A stretch of DNA of 64,000 nt from Cryptomeria japonica (lineage: Eukaryota > Streptophyta > Pinopsida > Cupressales > Cupressaceae), in assembly GCF_030272615.1 (NCBI RefSeq), contig NC_081414.1:767882153-767946152 (forward strand). The letters are read 5' to 3'. A program made the position numbers and the translations under genes. How positions within the stretch are numbered: the stretch's first letter is position 1; each line of letters starts with the position of its first letter. Of the stretch, positions 11,749 through 24,567 are shown piece after piece. The notes under the pieces were generated by a model. The model was not told the DNA's origin, did no database searches, and saw only the letters and a program-made list of their open reading frames with translations.

Positions 11749-13197
11749 TGATAACTCAATGATGAACAGATAGTACTAACCCAGTACTGAGAGGGGGGGT
11801 GAATTAGTACAGACAAAAATATAGTTCTAAACAAGTTTGACAGCAGACACTTCAAATGACTAGCAAACAATGACACCAATTTGAAATAGAGTACAACCGA
11901 TAAAGCTAAGAATGACTGAGACAAGCATTAACTAGTTACTCACTTAGCTTTTCACTCAACTCAAGACTACACTACCATTTCACCCTTATGCATAAATAGG
12001 TAATCTATCATTAGATCATAATAACAGCTAGTTCAACATGTTTTATTGACATCCATAAAACATAGAACCATCATATGCTTGACAGACAATAGGAAAGCAT
12101 CACACATGACACACATATTTTTCACGTGGAAACCCAACTGGGAAAAACCACGATGGGGATGAATACCCACAAGCTATTTTTGAACTCTTTAGAAGTCCGC
12201 TCTGTTAGGAGCCTTGTCTAGTTAGAGACATTACAATAGGTTCTGCTAGGAATCGATCCTGTTAGGGATCACCCGGTTAAGGGTTAAACCCTATAAAAGG
12301 TTACCTTGTTAGAGGATTTCAAGAACTCAATAGCTAAAGTATTTTGAACTCAATAGCTTTGAATTACTTTATTAAAGCATTTATAGCAAGTTGGTTAAGG
12401 CTACCTTGTTAAGGGATTTTCCAACTGTTGAGGTGGTTAGAGATCAACAGGTATTACAATGATCTGGTAACAACACTCAATGCCAATGCAGATCCGCTTA
12501 AGCTCCTCTTCACCTTCTGCACTTACACTTTGTAGGTATCACTTCTCTCATTTTGGTCTGGCAAGAATCACGTATCCCTTCTCTTGGATACACACACACA
12601 ACTTTTTGACAACAACCTCAGAAAGAGACACAACATCAACCTTATAGGAAAACAAATAGGTCGATAGCATAAACCCTAAACCCTAAACCTGTTAGGTTAA
12701 GGAATTCAAACAGTTCAATCCTGATCGTTGAGAACACTCCATTAATTACAACAGCCTTGATCCAATCTCAAGATATTCTCCATCGTCCATTTTCATCGAT
12801 TTCATGGTGGCTGTTAACCCATCACATGTTATCACTGTTTTACAGACTTCGCACATTCCTGAGGTAGATAGAAACAATCTCCTTCATGCAAGATCCTTCA
12901 CTCGCACAAGGCTGACATGGCAACATGATCTGTTCTTCATAGGCTTGAAGCACTTCAACCAAAAACCCTGAAGTTGAGACTACCAACCGGTAGTCATACA
13001 ACGCTTCCATGTGTCGATTCCCATAACCATATGCCGGTTCACCTTGAACAAGCACACTATTTCACTTTGGCACAAATGTCGGTTCACAATGTTATGTCAG
13101 TTCTCTCATATGCTAGTTCTCCCCTCTTCAGCATATTAACATCAATGACAACATACAATGTCATTATGTCCTCATACCAGTTCACATAATGCCAACA
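11749..13197 (-). repeat. 5' LTR of element C
   Basis: Matches 5841-7337 along its length but lacks about 50 bp, mainly near 12935 where the other copy has extra sequence. It ends GCCAACA at the right TSD. Confidence 0.9.
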
Positions 13198-13202
13198 CCT
13201 CC

Positions 13203-15135
13203 TTGTATCAACATAGTCCTAGCAGCTTCAACCATTGAATGGTTGTTTCTCTCTACTATACCATTTTGCTATGGTGTCCTTCGTGTAGGAAACTTTCACT
13301 TGATACCATTATCATCACAATTTTTAGTGAACTCTACAGAAGTGAACTTGCCACCTTGATATGTTCTTAGACATTTTATCTTTTTGCCACTCTCTTTCTC
13401 AGCTAAGGCTCTTAATGCCTTCAATTTACCAAAAGCTTCATTCTTATCCTTCAAGAATGTGACCCACATCATCCTTGAACAATCATCAGTGAAGATCATG
13501 AAGTATTTGTCACCTTGAATGATTCTTGTTCTTATTGGTCCACATAGATCTGTATGAACCAAATCTAACAAGTGCTTTGCTAAGAATGACTTGCTCTTAA
13601 AAGTTGAAAAGTCATCTTTCCTAGTTGACAATCTTTACAAAGAGCATTAACCGGTTTGTCTAGCTGAAGTAGACCTCTTACTATCTTAGACTTGCTTACT
13701 TTAACAATATTTTCAAAATTTATATGACAAAATCTCTTATGCCATAGCCAACAATCATCCACTTTTGCAATCAAACAGTTGCTAATTTTAGGATTGAGAT
13801 GAAATAGATTACCTCTGGTCTATTTACCAGTTGCAATCAATTCACCTTTGTTGTCAAACATTTTTCACATTCCATTTTTGAACTCCAGTGGGTAACCTTT
13901 GTCATTAAGTTGTGCCACACTAAGAAGATTGTGCTTTAGGCCTTCAACCCAATAGACATCGTCAGCACTACTTTTCCCATTAAGAGAAATAACTCCCTTA
14001 CCTTTAACCATATAGGGTGAGTCATTGCCAAATCTGACAACACTGCCATCAAATTCTTTTAGGGAAAGAAATTTTCTCTGATTACCGGTCATGTGATGTG
14101 AGCAGTCACTATTAATGATCCAATCATCAAAGTTATCCATTTTAGATACTAGTGCCTTCTGATCTGATATTTCTTCCTTAATTGCTACAAACATAATACC
14201 TTCACTAGCATCATCATCAGATTCTTCGTCAGTAATACCACTGTCAATAGCTACAAGACAATCTATCTTGCCTTTACCCTTGTATTTCTTAATTTTTTCT
14301 CTCTTGCTGCTATATGACCAATCTTGTTGCATGCAAAATATTTTAAAGGTAGCTTACCTCTATATTTACCAGTGCCTCTAGGCAGTCGATTTGCCAATAA
14401 TGCTTCAAGTTCCACTAAGTTGTCTTCATCTGCAACATCTCTGCTAGGTCTAGATTCATAGTTATGGTTGGTATCTCTACTTCTTCTCATAGATAGGTTA
14501 GAGATAGAAGCTCTAAATACAGATTCTGATTTATGTACACTACCATCATAGCCATTTAGTTCAAAAGCACTAAGTTTTCCAATAATAGAGTCAAGAGTTA
14601 CCTTTGTCTTATCAATGGATTTTAGCTCCTGAATAGTTGCAACTCAAATAGAATAGACCAATAGCAGGGCTCTCATTACCTTACTGATTATTGTGGCATC
14701 TTCCATTTTCCCTCCTGCACTTTGTATCTCACCAACTATCTCTTTAATCCTTTGACCATACTGTTGGATATTCTCACCTTTATACATTCTTATGTCGCCA
14801 AACTTTCCTCTTAAACTCTCCTCTTTGGCAATCTTAACATTTTCATTGCCGCTATAAATCTCTTCTGGTTTCTTCCATACTTCATATGTAGTTTCAAGAC
14901 CATGAACATCTACATATTCAGCATCAGGCAGGGAACTGATAATAGCTTCGAATGTCTGGTGATTTTCTTCTTGTTCTTTCTTTTGATCATCAGTCAGGGG
15001 TCCAATAAGTGTAGTATACTTATTTTCTATATGACCCCAATACTAAATACCAAGACTCTTAATGTAAATCTTCATTTTGTCACTCCATATTCTATAGTTA
15101 TCTATGTTGAACTTCGGACCTTCTTTCTTCATCAT
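13203..15135 (-). pseudogene. Copia gag, protease and integrase N-terminal half of element B
   Basis: Begins at ATG 15135 (MMKKEGPKFN). Domains in order: UBN2-type gag; basic region and a CCHC knuckle, CNKIGHIA, cut by a frameshift near 14300; protease with DSG changed to NSD (IINSDCSHHMTG); GAG-pre-integrase (WLWHKRFCH); and integrase to the MLIQG motif, where element C interrupts. It carries a frameshift near 13600 and several in-frame stops. It continues at 5840 downwards. B and F resemble each other more than C or I in this region, for example in the wording of the KGKGVISLNGKSSA block. Confidence 0.87.
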
Positions 15136-15192
15136 GATCTACAAGATATTTTCCTCAAGCTATTAGGCTTTTAGATTAAGAGGACCTGAGAT

Positions 15193-15204
15193 GGTTTGAT
15201 ACCA
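15193..15204 (-). other. Primer-binding site of element B
   Basis: Minus strand TGGTATCAAACC, the initiator-Met complement with two changes, 2 bp from the LTR start at 15207. Confidence 0.8.
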
Positions 15205-15206
15205 AT

Positions 15207-15587
15207 TGATGGTATGGTAAAAGAATAAGTATCTAGTAGAATACTAAGAGGGGAGGTGAATCAGTATATTGAAAAAATGATACAAAGTTCCCAAACTCAA
15301 ACTCAGTCAAAAAAAGTAATCATATCTCAGTCAAGATCAATATTCATAATAATACTTAACATCAATAGGTTTAACTATTATGACAACTTTAACAATAAAG
15401 AACTTCAACATTTATGTAAATCAACAATGCTTAATCATAACTCAACATAATCATATCTCAATGCTTCTACATAACATGCCTTATCATAAATTAACCATAT
15501 CAATAAATAAGGTCCCAACCACAAAAGCATTCACCACTTGACACAAATGTTTATACGTGCAAAACCCAAATATGTAAAAACCACAGT
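15207..15587 (-). repeat. 5' LTR of element B, first part
   Basis: Nearly identical to 1975-2350. It is broken inside the conserved aaaaaccac block by element A, and the remainder is at 23206-24257. Confidence 0.88.
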
Positions 15588-17098
15588 TGTTGGCTTTATA
15601 ACAGACAATAGGAGATTGTTGGCATTTCAATAAGGATATTGAGAAGGTTCTTATGAATATAACTGATTAAGGATATTTACTATCTTAATATCATTATTTT
15701 GTCATTGATGTCGAGAAATTGATTTTCTAATTCAGTATGATGTTGCCATATCTTAAGAACTATGTTTTGAAGAGTATAAAGAAGTCGGTAAAAGACACGG
15801 AAAGAATATGATGAATAAGGGGATGAATAAGGTATTCAATGGGCAACTATTATTGAGTCAGACAATGATGAGATCATGATGTTTTAGATTGTTTTGATAT
15901 CTTACATATGTTGTAAATTGTAAAGGTTAATACTACACTATGTTACCAAGTAAAGAACCTAGTAGGTAAACCCTAAGGTTATCGCTATCGGTTAATAAAG
16001 GCAAAATGTCTACCGAGTGAAGTTTAGTATTTACCGAGTTGTAATTGAGTTGTAACCGAGTAATAACAAAATGCATTAAATTATTGGATGCATTATTTAA
16101 TGAAGGAAGCTGATGAGCTAGCTATGATTAAATGATTGGTAAGTCATGAATCAAGTTTGTTAAAGGCTCTATGGCATAGGAATATCGGCAAGAAGATCTA
16201 CAGCTCAGACTGAACCGCAATACCCTCGCACAAGTTCCAAGGAATGTATTCAAGTTCTGAGGCAAGGTAAAACATTTTCAGATCGAAGGATACATTGAAC
16301 CTGGACAAGATTGAAGATCTAATGGCTATGATTGATCATGGGAAATGTGATCAAGGAGATTAAGCAGTTGGCAAATTGTTTATAAATAAGGAACTATTGA
16401 TAAACAATGCATACAGGCAAATGTATGCACAGGAATGCTACATAGTGATTACCGAGCACAGAAGCTTGAAGACCTATTTTGATAACAGAGTATAGAAGCC
16501 CAGCAGATGGACAAGATCAATTCTATGTCTAGATTGTATTGAGAAAATAAGAATCTACTTCAGCATTTTAGATGTGAAGTTGCAAATAGATTTTTTATTA
16601 CTGTTATTTTGTGAAGTAATAGAAAATCTCTTAATCGAGTGGACTTAATAGTCTTATTTGTAAATCCTCTAGCAAGGTGACATTTTGATTGAGTGTTTGA
16701 AATCCTTTGATAAGGTCACTTCTAACAAAGTGAAGATCCTAACAGATCTGAGGGAAATCCCTTCACCGGGTCACATCTAGCAATGTGTTTGTAATCTTTA
16801 ACAGGATTTTCTTTTAACCAAGCATACTCTAGAAGAGTATATTTCTTAGTGGGTCTAAAATCCCACACTGGTTTTTCCCTATTTGGGTTTCCACGTTAAA
16901 TCTGGTGTTATGAGGTTTATGATGTTTATATGCTTTTGAGTTTGCATGTTTAGCAGTTTTGGTTATTTTACTGAAGTATATGTTACCAATGTTGAATTTG
17001 ATGTTTTTATGGAAGATTAAGTTTGTATGATTCACCCCCCCCCCCTCTCAACTTGTTAGCTTGGCATTTGTACTAAAAATTTAGTATCAGAACTATCA
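15588..17098 (+). repeat. 5' LTR of element A
   Basis: About 1,511 bp. It starts TGTTGGCTTTAT and a second TGTTGGCATT follows 29 bp in (15617). A run of 11 C at 17035-17045 follows GATTCA, and the conserved GGTTTTTCCC...GGGTTTCCACGT block is at 16870-16895. It ends ACTATCA, 2 bp before the primer site. Confidence 0.9.
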
Positions 17099-17100
17099 AT

Positions 17101-17112
17101 TGGTATTAGAGC
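17101..17112 (+). other. Primer-binding site of element A
   Basis: TGGTATTAGAGC, one change from the initiator-Met tRNA complement. Confidence 0.87.
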
Positions 17113-17163
17113 TTTGGACTCAGGAAGAAAAAGTTTAAAGGTACTTGAGGCAAAGATCCAAAG

Positions 17164-20100
17164 ATGTATAAGAGGGATGCACCTAAGCTGAACAAGTCAA
17201 GTTTCTCTACATGGCAGAAAAGGATGAAGCTGCACCTATCAAGAGTTCAAGAATATGCTATATATTATTTGGAGAATGATTTCATTCCACCGAGCACCTA
17301 TCCATTGACAATGGAAGAGATAAAGGCAAAGCAAGAACATATCTAACCAATGATTGAAATAACATTTGCATTGACTGATTCAGAGTTTAATGATCTAGAA
17401 GGCTACAATGATGCAAAGGCAATGTGGGATAAGCTCATATCTATATATGGAGGTGATGAACATGTTCAAAGAGATAAAGTGGATAGTTTAAGAGGACAAC
17501 TTGAATCTATGAGGATGAATGAAGGTGAGAACATAACTCAGTACAGTACAAGACTAAAAGAGATTGTCAATCAAATCAAAGGAGCAGGTGGAACTATTGA
17601 AGAAAATGATATAACAAGTAAGTTGTTAAGAACCCTTCTACCAGCTTATGCAATCCGAGTCTCTGCAATCAATGAATTGAGGTCTGTACCCAATATGCCA
17701 GTTTTTTTAGATGCTACTATTGGTAAGCTACATGCTTTTGAGTTAAGTAATTTTGATAACAGTAGGTCATTGGTAAATAAAGTAGAATTTGCTTTTAGTT
17801 CTTTTCATCTTGATGAATCTGATGATTACAATGATAGAATGAGTAAGTACACTGAAGGAGATCACAGTGGAGCAAGTGAGAGATTTCACAAGAATATGGA
17901 AAAAGTACAGAAGCTGTATGAGGAAATCAGGAAACAAGATGAGTTTGAAGCACTATTAGCCAGAAGGTTACCGAGAGGCAAAGGTAAGTATAAAGGAAAA
18001 CAACCTTTAAAATGTTTCAATTATGACAAAATTGGACATATGGCTTCTAACTGTCCTGACAAAGAATCTAGTGAAAAGAGAGATTACCGAGATGATAGAT
18101 AGAAAGATAATCATTATAGAGGACACCGAGATTTCATAAGAAGAGATAAGAAGACATGCCTAATAGCTGATGAGGAATCTAATGATGATAAATTAGATGA
18201 AACTGATACGGAGGAAGTTGTTTATGTGGCTATCAAAGATGGATCAGATGAAGAAAGGTATGAAGAAAATTCCCTACTATCTCATATAAGTAAAAATGAT
18301 TCTTGGATCATAGATAGTGGATGTTCACATCACATGACAGGTGATAAACACAAGTTCGTTATGTTAGAAGACTATGATGGAGGCTATATAAGATTTGGTA
18401 ATGATGCACCATGTCCGGTAAGAGGTAAAGGATCTATAACACTTCTTGACAATGCAAACTATAATGATGTTTATTAGGTTGAAGGTTTGAAATACAATTT
18501 GTTGAGTGTAGCACAGCTAAACAACACAGGTTACAGAATAGAATTGTCAAAGTTCATGACAAGCATGGAAAGTTAGCTTCTACAGGGACGCAAACAAAAG
18601 GTGACACATTTCACCTTGACTCAACTTGGAATAAGTGTTTATATGCAAAGCTAGATGATACCTAGTTATGGCATAAAAGGTTTTGTCATGTAAATTTTTA
18701 TAATCTAATCAAAATAAGCAAGAAGCACTGAGTAACAGGTCTACCAAGTAATGAGAAACCTAAGAATGCTATGTGTTGAGGATTCCAGATGCGTAAGATA
18801 ACAAGATCAAGATTTACAAGTAAGTCCTACAATTCTAAATGAATTTTAGATCTTGTGCACACTGATCTTTGTGGTCCTATGAAAATTTAGAGTTATTATG
18901 GTGATAAATACTTCATATTATTTCTAGATGATTACTCAAGGATGATGTCAGTAATGTTTTTAAAAGAAAAATTAGAAGCTTCTCAAATGTTTAAATGGTA
19001 TAAGTCAAGAGTTGAAAATGAAACAGGAAGACAACTGAAATGTCTTAGATCAGATAGAGGAGGTGAGTTCACATCTGATGAATTCAACTTATACTGTAAT
19101 GATCATGGTATTAAAGGACAAGTATATGCACGGAGAAATCCACAACAAAATGGAGTTGCTAAGAGAAGAAACAGATTTATTGTGGATTTTGCCAAAACCC
19201 TGATGATTGAAAAGAAAGTGCCACAAACATTTTGGAGAGAAGCAATAAGCACAACAGTTTACACCCTGAACCAAATATAATTGAAGAAAGGAACTTTGAA
19301 GACACCATATGAAATCTGGTATGACAAGAAACCTAATGTAAGATATTTTAAAATCTTTGGAAGTAGATGCTATATTCACAAAGATGATAGAAATGGCAAG
19401 TTTGATCAGAAAAGAGAAGAAGGAACATTTCTAGGTTATTCTTCTAGAAGCAAAGCATTTAAATGTCTAATCAAATCATGTAACAAAATAGTGGAAAGTG
19501 CAAATGTGAAAATTGATGAATTTGCAGAAAGAAATGATGAAGGAAATTCTAAGGAATCAGAAGACTATGATGAATTTGTCTATGTTCAACCAAGAAGTCT
19601 TACCGAGAAGACTGTTGAAGAAAATGAAGAAAATATCCAGTTACTAAGTGATGAAGAAGATCATACAGAGCCTACCAAACTTATAATAGCCAAGTATGTC
19701 AGAAGACATCATGCACCAAGTCAGATTATAGGAGATAAGGATGATCCAATGATGACAAGGAACAAACTAAGACAGAACACATGTCTAATATCAAAATTTG
19801 AATTGAGAATAGTGAAAGAAGCATTTAACAGTGAAGATTGGATAAATGCTATGACAAAAGAGATTGATCAAATAAAGAAGAATGACACATGGACAATGGC
19901 CCCAAGACCAAAGGACAAAAATGTAATAAGTACAAAGTCAATTTTCAGAAACAAGCTGAATGAAAAAGGTGAGGTCGTTAGAAATAAAGCAAGACTAGTT
20001 TGCAAAGGTTATGCTCAAGAAGAAGGAATTGATTATGGTGAAATTTTTGCACCTATGGCAAGACTTGAAGGAGTAAGGACATTGTTGGCATATGATGCTT

Positions 20101-21473
20101 ACAAGAATTTCAAGATATATCAAATGGATGTCAAATCTGCATTTCTAAATAGTATATTAGAAGAAGAAGTTTTTATTGAACAACTTGAAGGATTTGTTGA
20201 AGATAAGAATAAAGATCAGGTATGTAAATTGAACAAAGCTTTTTATGGTTTGAAACAAGCACCCAGAGCATGGTATGATAGATTGCTCTCCTATTTAATC
20301 AAAATTAGTTTTATAAGAACAAGTGAAAATAGTAACATGTACATGAAGAATGATGAGAATGGAATATTGATCTCAGCCATATTTGTTGATGACATTATAT
20401 TTTGTGGAAATGACTCTCTATGCAAGAACTTTGGAACTGAAATGAGCAAAGAATTTGAGATGTCACTAATCGGTGAGATAAAGTATTTTATAGGTTTACA
20501 GATACTACAAATGAAAGATGAGATCTTCATTACCCAATCCAAGTACATAAAGAAAATCTTGAAGAAATTTGGAATGGAGGATTCAAAACCAGTAAGTACT
20601 CCTATGACTACCAACTGTAAATTATCAAAGAATGATGAATCTGCATCTGTTGATGAGACACTCTACCAATCTATGATTGGAAAACTGTAATATGTTGTTC
20701 ACAGCAGGCCAGATATAGCACATGCAGTAGGTATAGTTGCAAGATTTTCTGCAAATCCCAAGGAAACACACATGACAACAATCAAGAGAATTTTTAGATA
20801 TTTGAAAGGCACTAAAGATTATGACTTAGTATATCAGAAAGGAAATGATTTTGATTTAAACGTTTATACTAATGTTGATTGGGCAGGCAACATTGATTAT
20901 AGGAAAAGCACAAGTGGAGGAGCTTTCTTTTTGGGAGAAAGACTAGTGAGTTGGCTTAGCAAGAAACAAGGATGTGTTTCACAGTCAACAGCAGAAGCTG
21001 AATATGTTGCTGCAGCGTTGAATTACACTTATATAGCATGGATCAAACAACTGTTGGAAGGTATAAATGAGCAAGTTACCAAGCCAGTAACTATATTCTG
21101 TGACAATACTAGTGCCATTAACATTTCAAAGAATCATGTTATGCACTCTAAGACAAAGCACATCTCTATCAAATATCATTATCTTAGAGAAGAAGTTCAA
21201 GAGAAGAAAGTGGTGTTGGAGTCTTTTAGCACAAAGAAACAAATTGCAGACATCTTCACCAAGCCACTGCCAAGGGACACTTTTGAGTATCTCAGAAGCA
21301 AGTTAGGGTTACTACCCTTCCATTCACTGACCGAGTTCAGTGAAAGCATCAATTTGATGACTCTACAGAATATCTTTTCAAGAGTTGATGCTGATTTAGA
21401 CAATTTAGGAGGTTTTCTAAAGGTGTATAGGAAACAATACCAGAGAATAGGAATTAAAGACAAAATGCTCTGA
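17164..21473 (+). pseudogene. Copia gag-pol of element A
   Basis: Starts at ATG 17164 (MYKRDAPKLN). UBN2-type gag runs to about 18100, with a CCHC knuckle in which CFNYDKIGHMASNC has its second Cys changed to Tyr. The protease has an intact IIDSGCSHHMTGD near 18310. A frameshift at about 18545-18600 moves the rest into another frame: GAG-pre-integrase, integrase (HTDLCGP, RSDRGGEF, QQNGVAKRRN), RT ([19 protein letters not shown]) and RNase H (FCDNTSAINIS, ADIFTKPLP). The integrase Glu context E-R is K-R here. Internal stops include W to TAG at 18475-18477. Past RNase H the frame runs about 60 codons further than in its relatives, ending at 21473. Confidence 0.9.
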
Positions 21474-21674
21474 CCGAGACTGAGTAGATACATATCAGCA
21501 AGGAATTTACTTTTTTTTTGGCATTGTTGTTAAAGGGGGAGAAAACTAATGTATGGGAGAGAAGACTGATGAACAAAAAGGAGAAGACTAATGCATGGGG
21601 GAGCATTTCAGCATTTCACAGCAATTTGAATCCGAATCAATTAGGTCAAATCAATTGGTTTTGCCATCAATTCC
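21474..21674 (+). other. 3' untranslated spacer of element A
   Basis: Non-coding. A distal purine tract AAAGGGGGAGA at 21532-21542 follows TTGGCATTGTTGTT. The true tract follows about 140 bp later. Confidence 0.65.
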
Positions 21675-21686
21675 AAAGGGGGAGAT
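21675..21686 (+). other. Polypurine tract of element A
   Basis: AAAGGGGGAGAT directly before the 3' LTR start TGTTGGCATT. Confidence 0.88.
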
Positions 21687-23205
21687 TGTTGGCATTATAA
21701 CAGATAATGGGAGATTATTGGCATTTCAATAAGGATATTGAGAAGGTTGTTATGGATATAATTGATTAAGTATATTTACTGTCTTAATATCATTATTTTG
21801 TCATTGATGTCAAGAAATTGATTTTCTAATTCAATATGATGTTGCCATATCTTAAGAAGTATGTTTTGAAGAGTATAAAGAAGTCGGTAAAAGGCACAAA
21901 AAGAATATTATGAATAAGGGGATGAATAAGGTATTCAATGGGCAACTATTACCGAGTCAAACAATGATGAGATCATGATGTTTTAGATTATTTTGATATC
22001 TTACATATGTTGTAAATTGTAAAGGTTAATACTATACTATGTTACCGAGCAAAGAACCTAGTCGGTAAACCCTAAGGAACCTAGTCGGTAAACCCTAAGG
22101 TTATCGCTATCGGTTAATAAAGGCGGAATGTCTACCGAGTGAAGTTTAGTATTTACCGAGTTGTAACTGAGTAATAACATAATGCATTAAATGATTGGAT
22201 GCATTATTTAATGAAGGAAGCTAATGAGCTGGCTATGATTAAATGATTGGTAAGCCGTGAATCAAGTTTGTTAAAGGATCTATGGCATAGGAAAATAGGC
22301 AAGAAGATCTACAGCTCAGATTGAACTGTAATACCCTAGCACAAGTTCCAAGGAATGTATGCATGTTCCAAGGCAGGGTAAAACATTTTCAGATCGAAGG
22401 ATACATTGAACCTGGACAAGATTGAAGATGTGATGGCTATGATTGATCATGGGAAATGTGATGAAGGAGATTAAGCGATTTGCAAATTGTTTATAAATAA
22501 GGAACTATTGATAAACAATGCATGTGGGCAAATGTATGCACAGGGATGCTACATAGTGATTACCGAGTGCAAAAGCTTGAAGACTTGTTTTGATAACAGA
22601 GTATAGAAGCCCAGTAGATGGACAAGATCAGTTCTATGTCTAGATTGTATTGAGAAAATAAGAATCTGATTCAGCATTTTAGATGTGAGGTTGCAGATAG
22701 ATTTTTTATTACTGTTATTTTGTGAAGTAACAGAAAATCTCTTAGCCAAGTGGACTTAACAGTCTTATTTGTAAATCCTCTAGCAAGGTGACATTTTGAT
22801 TGAGTGTTTGAAATCCTTTGATAAGGTCACTTCTAACAAAGTGAAGATCCTAACAGATTTGAGGGAAATCCCTTAACCGGGTCACATCTAGTAATGTGTT
22901 TGTAATCTTTAATAGGATTTGCTTTTAACCGAGCATACTCTAGAAGAGTATATTTCTTAGTGGGTTCAAAATTTCATAGTGGTTTTTCCCTATTTGGGTT
23001 TCCACGTTAAATCTGGTGTTATGAGGTTTATGATGTTTATATGCTTTTGAGTTTGCATGTTTAGCAATTTTGGTTATTTTACTAAAGTATATGTTACTGA
23101 GGTTGAATCTGATGTTTTTTTGGAAGATTAAGTTTGTATGATTCACCCCCCCCCCTCATCTTGCTAGCTTGGCATTTGTACTAAACATTTAGTATCAGAA
23201 CTATA
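21687..23205 (+). repeat. 3' LTR of element A
   Basis: About 1,519 bp, matching 15588-17098. It carries a short tandem duplication of GAACCTAGTCGGTAAACC (22067-22100) that the 5' copy lacks, while the 5' copy has an extra GAGTTGTAA unit near 16040. It keeps the 29-bp extension at its start and ends about ACTATA. Confidence 0.88.
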
Positions 23206-24257
23206 AATGGTGAGATAAGACTCACAAGGATAGCTATCTAAACTCTTTTGAAGTTTTCCCTGTTAGGAGCCAAAGCCTATTAGAGCTTTACAATAAGTCT
23301 TGTTAAGAAGTAATTCCAATTAGGAATCACCCGGTTAATGGATTTTACAAATATGCCTTGTCAGAAGAACAATACCCTGTCAGGAGTAACCTCGTTGGAG
23401 GATTTAAGAATCCAAGCTAATGGACCAACTTGTTAGAGGATTTAATGAGTAACCAAGCTTGTTAGAGATTACTTGGTTAAGGGATTTAACTTCTACTATA
23501 ATTGTTAGAAAACAACAATTTTGTTGATCTGTCTGAATAGCACTACTTTTGCTTGATCAGATCCTTCTATAACCTTCAATCTGCCTTCACTCAAAGTGCA
23601 GATCCATTCACCGATTTTCTAACTACACACTCAATAGGTTTTTTACCAACCTTGCCAATAACCTTAACAAACAACTTCATCGACCTTAAATAGAAATCAA
23701 TTAGGTCAGTATCATAGCAAAAACCTAATTCTCATCATCAAGATTACAAACAAGCCGATACAATCTTGACCGTTAGAAATCATGACAATATCTTCACATT
23801 CTTCAAGACAATTTCAACCGCTCAATGATCACTGCTCTATTGGACTTTGTAACTCATCACATGTTGTGCATTAGATGCAATCCACTTTGCTCCTTCCCTA
23901 GACAAGAACAAATGTGCCAAAACAATTTGAATATATCCTTAATCAAATGATCACACGTGTCTCCATCATTACCGCTCATCAGATAATAAACCAACAAACT
24001 TGATCGGTTAGGGTTTAATAATTGATAGGGTTTTACCGGTTACATTACATTGAAAGGTTTAACCCTTTACACCGGTTCACCAGTTTATCTCACAAACTTA
24101 ACATATAGGTTTACAACATCTTCCACAAAGCTCTCTTTACTGGTTACTAGCCAATATCAAAAACAGCAATATCAGCAATAACATAAATACCATTACCGGT
24201 TCAATTGACATCAATGACAACATATCATTAATGCAATCTCTATGCAAAATACCAACA
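23206..24257 (-). repeat. 5' LTR of element B, second part
   Basis: Resumes at the ggtgagat word exactly where 15587 broke off and runs to ATACCAACA. It matches 2345-3390. Confidence 0.88.
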
Positions 24258-24262
24258 TAGAT

Positions 24263-24412
24263 ATCCTACTCTGCTAACTAGACCTCACCGAACTTAAACA
24301 GTCTTCACTCAATCTACCAAAATGATGAAAAGATGAAGTGCAGATACCAAAATTTAAATGAGTTGCCATCAATGACAATATCTAAACATACCTATAGTGT
24401 CTCTTGCCAACA
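24263..24412 (-). repeat. 5' LTR of element D, second part
   Basis: Follows the right TSD of B and ends TTGCCAACA, so on minus the LTR of D begins TGTTGGCAAGAGACAC. The phrase CATCAATGACA...CTAAAC...AGTGTC...TTGCCAACA is shared with the LTR of E. The next bases, GAGTC (24413-24417), would be D's TSD, with its partner outside the window. Confidence 0.65.
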
Positions 24413-24567
24413 GAGTCTTGTTGAACTTCAAAGTCATACCAAAATCACTGTTATGCTCAAGTTCTCCAAGATGCTGAATAAAGTCACACTGAAATGCTCA
24501 CTACTGGAAAAAAATTCCATCTGATCGAGATTTCAACTAGTAGCTTTGAGACACCCATGAAGATGAT

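Larger units (their letters stand above)
5841..13197 (-). mobile_element. Element C: near-complete Ty1/Copia element inserted in B
   Basis: The element is 7,357 bp, with a perfect 5-bp TSD CCTCC at 5836-5840 and 13198-13202. The LTRs are 1,497 and 1,449 bp. It has a primer site, one gag-pol frame and a polypurine tract. It belongs to the same LTR family as I: both start TGATAACTCAATGA on +. Confidence 0.93.
15588..23205 (+). mobile_element. Element A: Ty1/Copia element inserted in the LTR of B
   Basis: The element is about 7.6 kb with two 1.5-kb LTRs, primer site, gag-pol and polypurine tract, all on +. The undisturbed LTR of B reads ACGGT at this point. The left flank reads ACAGT (15583-15587) and the right reads ATGGT (23207-23211), so the TSD has decayed at its CpG on both copies. 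The right end is uncertain by 1 bp. Confidence 0.9.
1975..24257 (-). mobile_element. Element B: Ty1/Copia LTR retrotransposon with two later insertions
   Basis: Both LTRs, primer site, gag-pol and polypurine tract are present on the minus strand. The TSD is CAGAT at 1970-1974 and TAGAT at 24258-24262, one C-to-T change apart. Element C sits in pol (5841-13197) and element A in the 5' LTR (15588-23205). Removing both leaves about 7.3 kb, normal for Copia. B itself sits in the LTR of D. Confidence 0.9.
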
